From Edaphobacter dinghuensis (GTDB lineage: Bacteria; Acidobacteriota; Terriglobia; Terriglobales; Acidobacteriaceae): a DNA stretch of 64,000 bases. Numbering within the stretch: position 1 is the first letter of the stretch; each line of letters starts with the position of its first letter. The stretch spans positions 603,149-667,148 of the forward strand of contig NZ_BMGT01000003.1 in the NCBI RefSeq assembly GCF_014640335.1, given 5' to 3'. The notes under the pieces are model-generated. The model saw only the letters and a program-made list of their open reading frames with translations, made no database searches and was not told the origin of the DNA. The position numbers and the translations under genes are program-made. Below are positions 60,361 to 64,000 of this stretch, piece after piece.

Positions 60361-63225
60361 ATGCTCTTATTCAGGATCGCAAAATCGGCGGCCATCGTTC
60401 TTTTACTGATCGGCATTTTAAGTTCCGTAATGTTTGCTCAGTCTTCAACCGGGATGTTGCACGGGACCGTCAGTGATCCATCTGGAGCCGTAATTCCCAA
60501 TGCCAAAATTACGGTCACAGGACTGGACGGTACAATGTCGACCGCGCAGTCGGGAGCAGATGGCAATTACCGATTCTCTAAGCTGGTGCCCGGGACCTAC
60601 ACCATAACCGTAAGCGCAGAAGGTTTTAATCTGGCCGAGCCGCTGACGGTTAAGATCGGCGCTGAGAAGCCAAGCCTAAAGAACATTTCATTGAGCATAG
60701 CCGTCGAACAGCAGCAAGTCACTGTAAGCAGCCAGAGCGTTGGTGTTGACACCGCTCCCGACAACAACGCAGGCGCAATCGTCATCAAAGGGAAAGACCT
60801 TGATGCATTGTCAGACGACCCCGATCAGTTGCAGGACGAACTGAACGCACTAGCTGGCCCCGCAGCTGGCCCCAACGGTGGTCAGATATATATTGATGGC
60901 TTTACAGGAGGGCAGTTGCCCCCGAAGTCATCCATTCGCGAGATTCGAATCAATCAGAATCCATTCTCTGCGCAGTATGACAAGCTAGGCTATGGTCGTA
61001 TTGAGATTCTTACCAAGCCCGGTACAGATAAGCTCCATGGATCGTTCATGGTGAACGGAAATGACTCGGCCTTCAATTCACTCAATACCTTCGTACCCAG
61101 CGAACCGCCTTACTATTCAACATTTTTGATGGGCAATATAAGCGGATCGCTGAACAGTAAATCTTCATGGTTTATGAGCGCCTTCCAGCGTAATACGCAA
61201 GCTAACTCAATCATCAATGCAGAGCTGCTCGATTCCTCGGGGCAAACCTATAACTTCTCGCAGGCAGTCTCCAATCCTCAATCGCGACTAGATTTGAGTC
61301 CGCGCTTGGATCTTCAACTCACGCCCAACAACACCTTAACCATTCGATACATGTACGACCGCGTCAAAAATACGAATGATGGCGTCTCACAATTTGCTCT
61401 GCCGACGCAAGGCTACAACACACAGAATGAAGAGCAAACATTGCAGATGAGCGATACACAGGTGTTAGGCGCTCATTGGATCAATGAGACAAGGTTCCAA
61501 TACATTCGTGATCGCGATAATCAGTTGCCGGAAAACACGACGCCGACAGTCACCGTACAGGGAGCCTTTACCGGAGGTGGAAACAATACCGGCATATCGC
61601 GCGATAGCCAGGACCATTATGAGCTGCAAAACTACACAACCGCTGCATTAGGAAATCACTCCATCAACTTTGGAGCCAGGTTGCGCCTGCTGCGAGACTC
61701 TAACTACTCTACATTGGGGTTCAACGGTAACTACACTTACTCCTCACTCAGCGCTTATGCCGCGCACCAGCCTTCGCAATACGAGGTGACAGCCGGAACT
61801 CCATCCGCTCAGGTCAAGCTCTTTGACTCCGGCATCTTCTTTCAGGATGATTGGAGAGCTCGTCCCAATCTCACTCTGAGCTATGGGCTGCGTTACGAAG
61901 GTCAAAACCAGATCAGCGACCACGCAGACTTTGGGCCACGCTTCTCCTTCGCCTGGGCACCGGCTGGCACGGGTAAAAAAGCTCCAACGACTGTCATTCG
62001 AGGAGGCTATGGATGGTTCTTCGATCGCTTCCAGTACAGTAATGTCCTGCAGACAATTCGCCAGAATGGAATTAATCAGAAGCAATACGTTGTGAAGAAT
62101 CCCAATTTTTATGAGAACGCACCATCAGTGGAGTCGCTGAACAACGATCAGGCTGCGCCAACTACCTATCAGCTCTCGCCTCATCTAAAAGCGCCGGTTA
62201 ATATGCAGGCCGCAGTCGGGGTAGAGCACCAGTTCGGAAAGATCGCGACCCTCTCTGTCACCTACATCAACTCTCGTGGTGTTCACCAGTTGTACAGCGA
62301 CAATATCAATGCATTCCTGCCTGGAACATACGATTCCACCACAGGCACCGGCGTACGCCCCAATGGCATTAACGAGAACCTTTATCAATATCAATCGGGC
62401 GGAGTTTACAACCAGAATCAAATCATCACAAGCTTCAATATCCGTGCCAAAAAGCTGACGCTCTTCGGCTTTTATCTCTTCAACAATGCGAAGGCAGATA
62501 CTTCTGGTGTAGATTATTTCCCCTCGAACCAGTTTGATCCTGGTGCAGATTATGGCCGATCCACCTTCGATGTGCATCATCGCTTTCTGTTAGGTGGAAA
62601 CTATCAGGCTCCCTTTGGTGTCTCGCTAAGCCCGTTTTTGGTTATGGACTCTGGTACACCATTCAACATCACCTTGGGCCAGGATTTAAACGGAGACAAC
62701 CAATTCAACGACCGTCCATCCTTCGCTACGGCATCGAGCACCGACGTGATTCAGACCAAGTATGGAAAATTTGATCTGGATCCTGCCTTTGATGCGACAC
62801 GCATTCCATACAACTTTGGAAATGGCCCCAGTCAGCTGAGTCTGAATCTGCGCTTGAGTAAATCCATCGGAATCGGCCCAAGAGTGGAGGGAAGAGGCAA
62901 TGGTGGAAATAACGGTGGTGGCCCTCCTCCGGGAGGAGGCGGACACGGCGGTGGCCCTGGTGGTGGTCCCGGCGGCGGTCTGGGGCCCGGCGGTTTGAGC
63001 AGCAGCGGCGGCCGCCCTCCCTTTATGGGGCAGGCAGCTCCCAGAAAATATTCGCTGTCCTTCACCGTCATGGGGAGAAATGTGTTCAACAACGTAAATC
63101 TTGCAGCGCCTGTGGGCGTGCTAAGTTCAAATCTCTTTGGCAAATCGAATGCTCTGGCCGGAGGCTTCTTCTCGTCTCCCTCTTCAAACCGCAGCATCGA
63201 TCTGCAAATGATGTTCAACTTCTAA
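60361..63225 (+). CDS. TonB-dependent receptor, compact Oar-like, with Gly/Pro/His-rich insert
   Basis: The start at 60361 has GGAG about 8 bases upstream and opens a signal peptide (MLLFRIAKSAAIVLLLIGIL...FAQ); the frame runs 43 codons further up across the inverted repeat but is not protein-like. The CarboxypepD_reg-like domain is LHGTVSDPSGAVIPNAKITV...YRFSKLVPGTYTITV. The plug has DQLQDELNALAGPAAGPNG, IYIDGFTGGQLPP and GRIEILTKPGTDKLHG, and the barrel ends LQMMFNF. Between two late strands (IGIGPRVEGRG and PRKYSLSFTVMG) lies an insert of about 45 Gly/Pro residues with a His. Its neighbours are metal-linked bufferin genes. Confidence 0.92.
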   Translation: MLLFRIAKSAAIVLLLIGILSSVMFAQSSTGMLHGTVSDPSGAVIPNAKITVTGLDGTMSTAQSGADGNYRFSKLVPGTYTITVSAEGFNLAEPLTVKIGAEKPSLKNISLSIAVEQQQVTVSSQSVGVDTAPDNNAGAIVIKGKDLDALSDDPDQLQDELNALAGPAAGPNGGQIYIDGFTGGQLPPKSSIREIRINQNPFSAQYDKLGYGRIEILTKPGTDKLHGSFMVNGNDSAFNSLNTFVPSEPPYYSTFLMGNISGSLNSKSSWFMSAFQRNTQANSIINAELLDSSGQTYNFSQAVSNPQSRLDLSPRLDLQLTPNNTLTIRYMYDRVKNTNDGVSQFALPTQGYNTQNEEQTLQMSDTQVLGAHWINETRFQYIRDRDNQLPENTTPTVTVQGAFTGGGNNTGISRDSQDHYELQNYTTAALGNHSINFGARLRLLRDSNYSTLGFNGNYTYSSLSAYAAHQPSQYEVTAGTPSAQVKLFDSGIFFQDDWRARPNLTLSYGLRYEGQNQISDHADFGPRFSFAWAPAGTGKKAPTTVIRGGYGWFFDRFQYSNVLQTIRQNGINQKQYVVKNPNFYENAPSVESLNNDQAAPTTYQLSPHLKAPVNMQAAVGVEHQFGKIATLSVTYINSRGVHQLYSDNINAFLPGTYDSTTGTGVRPNGINENLYQYQSGGVYNQNQIITSFNIRAKKLTLFGFYLFNNAKADTSGVDYFPSNQFDPGADYGRSTFDVHHRFLLGGNYQAPFGVSLSPFLVMDSGTPFNITLGQDLNGDNQFNDRPSFATASSTDVIQTKYGKFDLDPAFDATRIPYNFGNGPSQLSLNLRLSKSIGIGPRVEGRGNGGNNGGGPPPGGGGHGGGPGGGPGGGLGPGGLSSSGGRPPFMGQAAPRKYSLSFTVMGRNVFNNVNLAAPVGVLSSNLFGKSNALAGGFFSSPSSNRSIDLQMMFNF

Positions 63226-63477
63226 CCTTCATGGAGTCGTAATAGAAGCTCAGACCAACTTTCTTGTTTCTTTCCGAGCTGTCAAAAAAGTACTGTAACC
63301 TTTTGGCTGCCAGGAGATCATATCTGCGGCAGAAGGAAGGGCAGGCGAGCGATCGTCCTGCTCCTTCTCTGGCTCAGGTGCCATCTCCATTGGCGGCCCC
63401 TCATTTGAGGGTCCATATCCATTAATGTTAGCCGGGCATTTTGTCCCGGCTCAACCGCGAAGGAAGGTATCCTCTCT

Positions 63478-63771
63478 ATGAAGAACTCCGCACACTCACT
63501 CGCTCTGGCAGCTGCATTTGCAGGTCTGCTCGGTGGCACGACCGTTCGTCTTCACGCCCAGTCTGTCTCTCCCACAGTTAAGACGGCGACTGCGCAATCC
63601 GCTCAGGCTGGCACGCTTTTGGTGGCAGAGGGAAGCGCACCATTGCCCAAGCACTCCTGCAAGGGCAAGAATGACTGTAAGGGACAAGGCGGCGGCAAGC
63701 ATCCCGGCACCAACTCCTGCAAGGGCAAGGGTGGTTGCGCAACCGATGGTTCCAAGGGAGCCAAAGCTTAG
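63478..63771 (+). CDS. bufA2: Bufferin-type metallophore precursor, BufA2-like
   Basis: The protein has 97 residues: signal peptide (HSLALAAAFAGLLGGTTVRLHAQ), a spacer, and a Lys/Gly-rich tail with two CKGKxxC motifs (C61, C67, C81, C87) preceded by H59. That is the pattern of BufA2-family ribosomally made, post-translationally modified peptides, whose cysteines are thought to be turned into copper-binding groups by the DUF692/MNIO enzyme BufB. The next gene encodes the start of such an enzyme 73 bases downstream, which supports the call. The usual third motif of BufA2 (GGCK) is GGGK here. GAAGG lies about 10 bases before the ATG. The 250 bases upstream show no coding gene. Confidence 0.85.
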   Translation: MKNSAHSLALAAAFAGLLGGTTVRLHAQSVSPTVKTATAQSAQAGTLLVAEGSAPLPKHSCKGKNDCKGQGGGKHPGTNSCKGKGGCATDGSKGAKA

Positions 63772-63844
63772 TAAACCTGATCTGGAGGTTTGACATGCTC
63801 AGGCCTCCAGATTGATACAAAGCTCTCTTGGTAAAGGTGGTGCA

Positions 63845-64000
63845 ATGCCAGCAAATCGTTTCAACGGATTCACCAACTACGGCGTGGGCATAGGCCTGCG
63901 AGTGCCGCACTACAACCATATCTTTGAGCAGAAGCCCGTCGTCGACTGGTTCGAGATCATCTCAGAAAACTATATGGTCGACGGAGGCCGTCCCCTTCAG
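63845..64000 (+). CDS. bufB: MNIO bufferin maturase BufB (DUF692), N-terminal part cut by the window end
   Basis: Fifty-two residues are visible from the ATG at 63845, and the frame is open to the last base. They match the start of DUF692/MNIO proteins: YGVGIGLRVPHYNHIFEQKP, VDWFEIISENYM, DGGRPLQ. H22 and E38/E41/N42 region fits the first metal-binding part of the barrel. These enzymes are di- or tri-iron oxidases that modify cysteines of the leader-bearing precursor. AGGTGG precedes the ATG. The gene follows the BufA2-like precursor as expected for a bufferin operon. Confidence 0.88.
   Translation, partial: MPANRFNGFTNYGVGIGLRVPHYNHIFEQKPVVDWFEIISENYMVDGGRPLQ

Noticed and set aside
63295..63300. 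GTAACC upstream of the bufferin precursor as an ECF sigma -35 box
   Set aside because: It resembles known ECF -35 elements of bufferin promoters in other phyla, but no matching -10 (CGAA-like) is found at the right distance, so it is not claimed as a promoter.
1..64000. CRISPR array, insertion sequence, prophage or integrase
   Set aside because: No evenly spaced repeats, no transposase or recombinase motifs and no phage structural genes were seen in any frame.

Overview
The window looks like chromosome of an Acidobacteriota member, probably class Terriglobia (Acidobacteriaceae; Edaphobacter, Granulicella or Terriglobus type). This is inferred from six very large Oar-type TonB-dependent receptors (TBDRs) with an N-terminal carboxypeptidase-regulatory-like domain, an ECF sigma / anti-sigma / DUF3106 trio, Ig-like/MBG repeat secreted proteins and many plant-polysaccharide genes. 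No phage structural gene, transposase, integrase or CRISPR array was seen.

Layout. 0-3 kb: the end of an unidentified gene coupled to a PIN-domain protein, then ECF sigma, zinc-finger anti-sigma and DUF3106 protein on the minus strand. 3.1-17.6 kb: an AT-richer block that starts with the 5' half of a tRNA-Val-like gene and ends with the 3' half of a compatible tRNA. It holds an intact tRNA-Val(CAC), a membrane diguanylate cyclase, a secreted barrel/ricin/CBM96 protein, a TBDR, a beta-propeller histidine kinase with its LuxR-type regulator, and a GH2 enzyme. It reads as a carbohydrate-use island.

18-30.4 kb: four minus-strand genes headed by a 966-residue protein that joins an ECF sigma factor, an anti-sigma zinc finger, one membrane span and a periplasmic domain in one chain. 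A TBDR, a lipoprotein and a giant Ig/NHL/MBG repeat protein follow. A broken XRE regulator lies upstream. 31.1-41.7 kb: an OmpR/HisKA two-component pair, then two successive TBDR + YncE-like beta-propeller modules.

41.8-55.6 kb: an L-arabinose polymer locus. It has a GH54 alpha-L-arabinofuranosidase, a GH127 beta-L-arabinofuranosidase, a three-component sensor (sugar-binding lipoprotein, histidine kinase, LuxR regulator), a TBDR and a secreted protein of unidentified, probably (alpha/alpha)6, fold. A perfect 30-bp palindrome upstream of the sensor operon shares its core with a site upstream of the GH127 gene.

55.7-58 kb: an SDR and an alpha/beta hydrolase, both lacking canonical catalytic residues, divergent from a CGNR-type regulator. 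58-64 kb: a CpxAR-like two-component system divergent, across a perfect 15-bp inverted repeat, from a TBDR. Then comes a bufferin-type (BufA2) metallophore precursor and the start of its DUF692/MNIO maturase BufB, cut by the window end.
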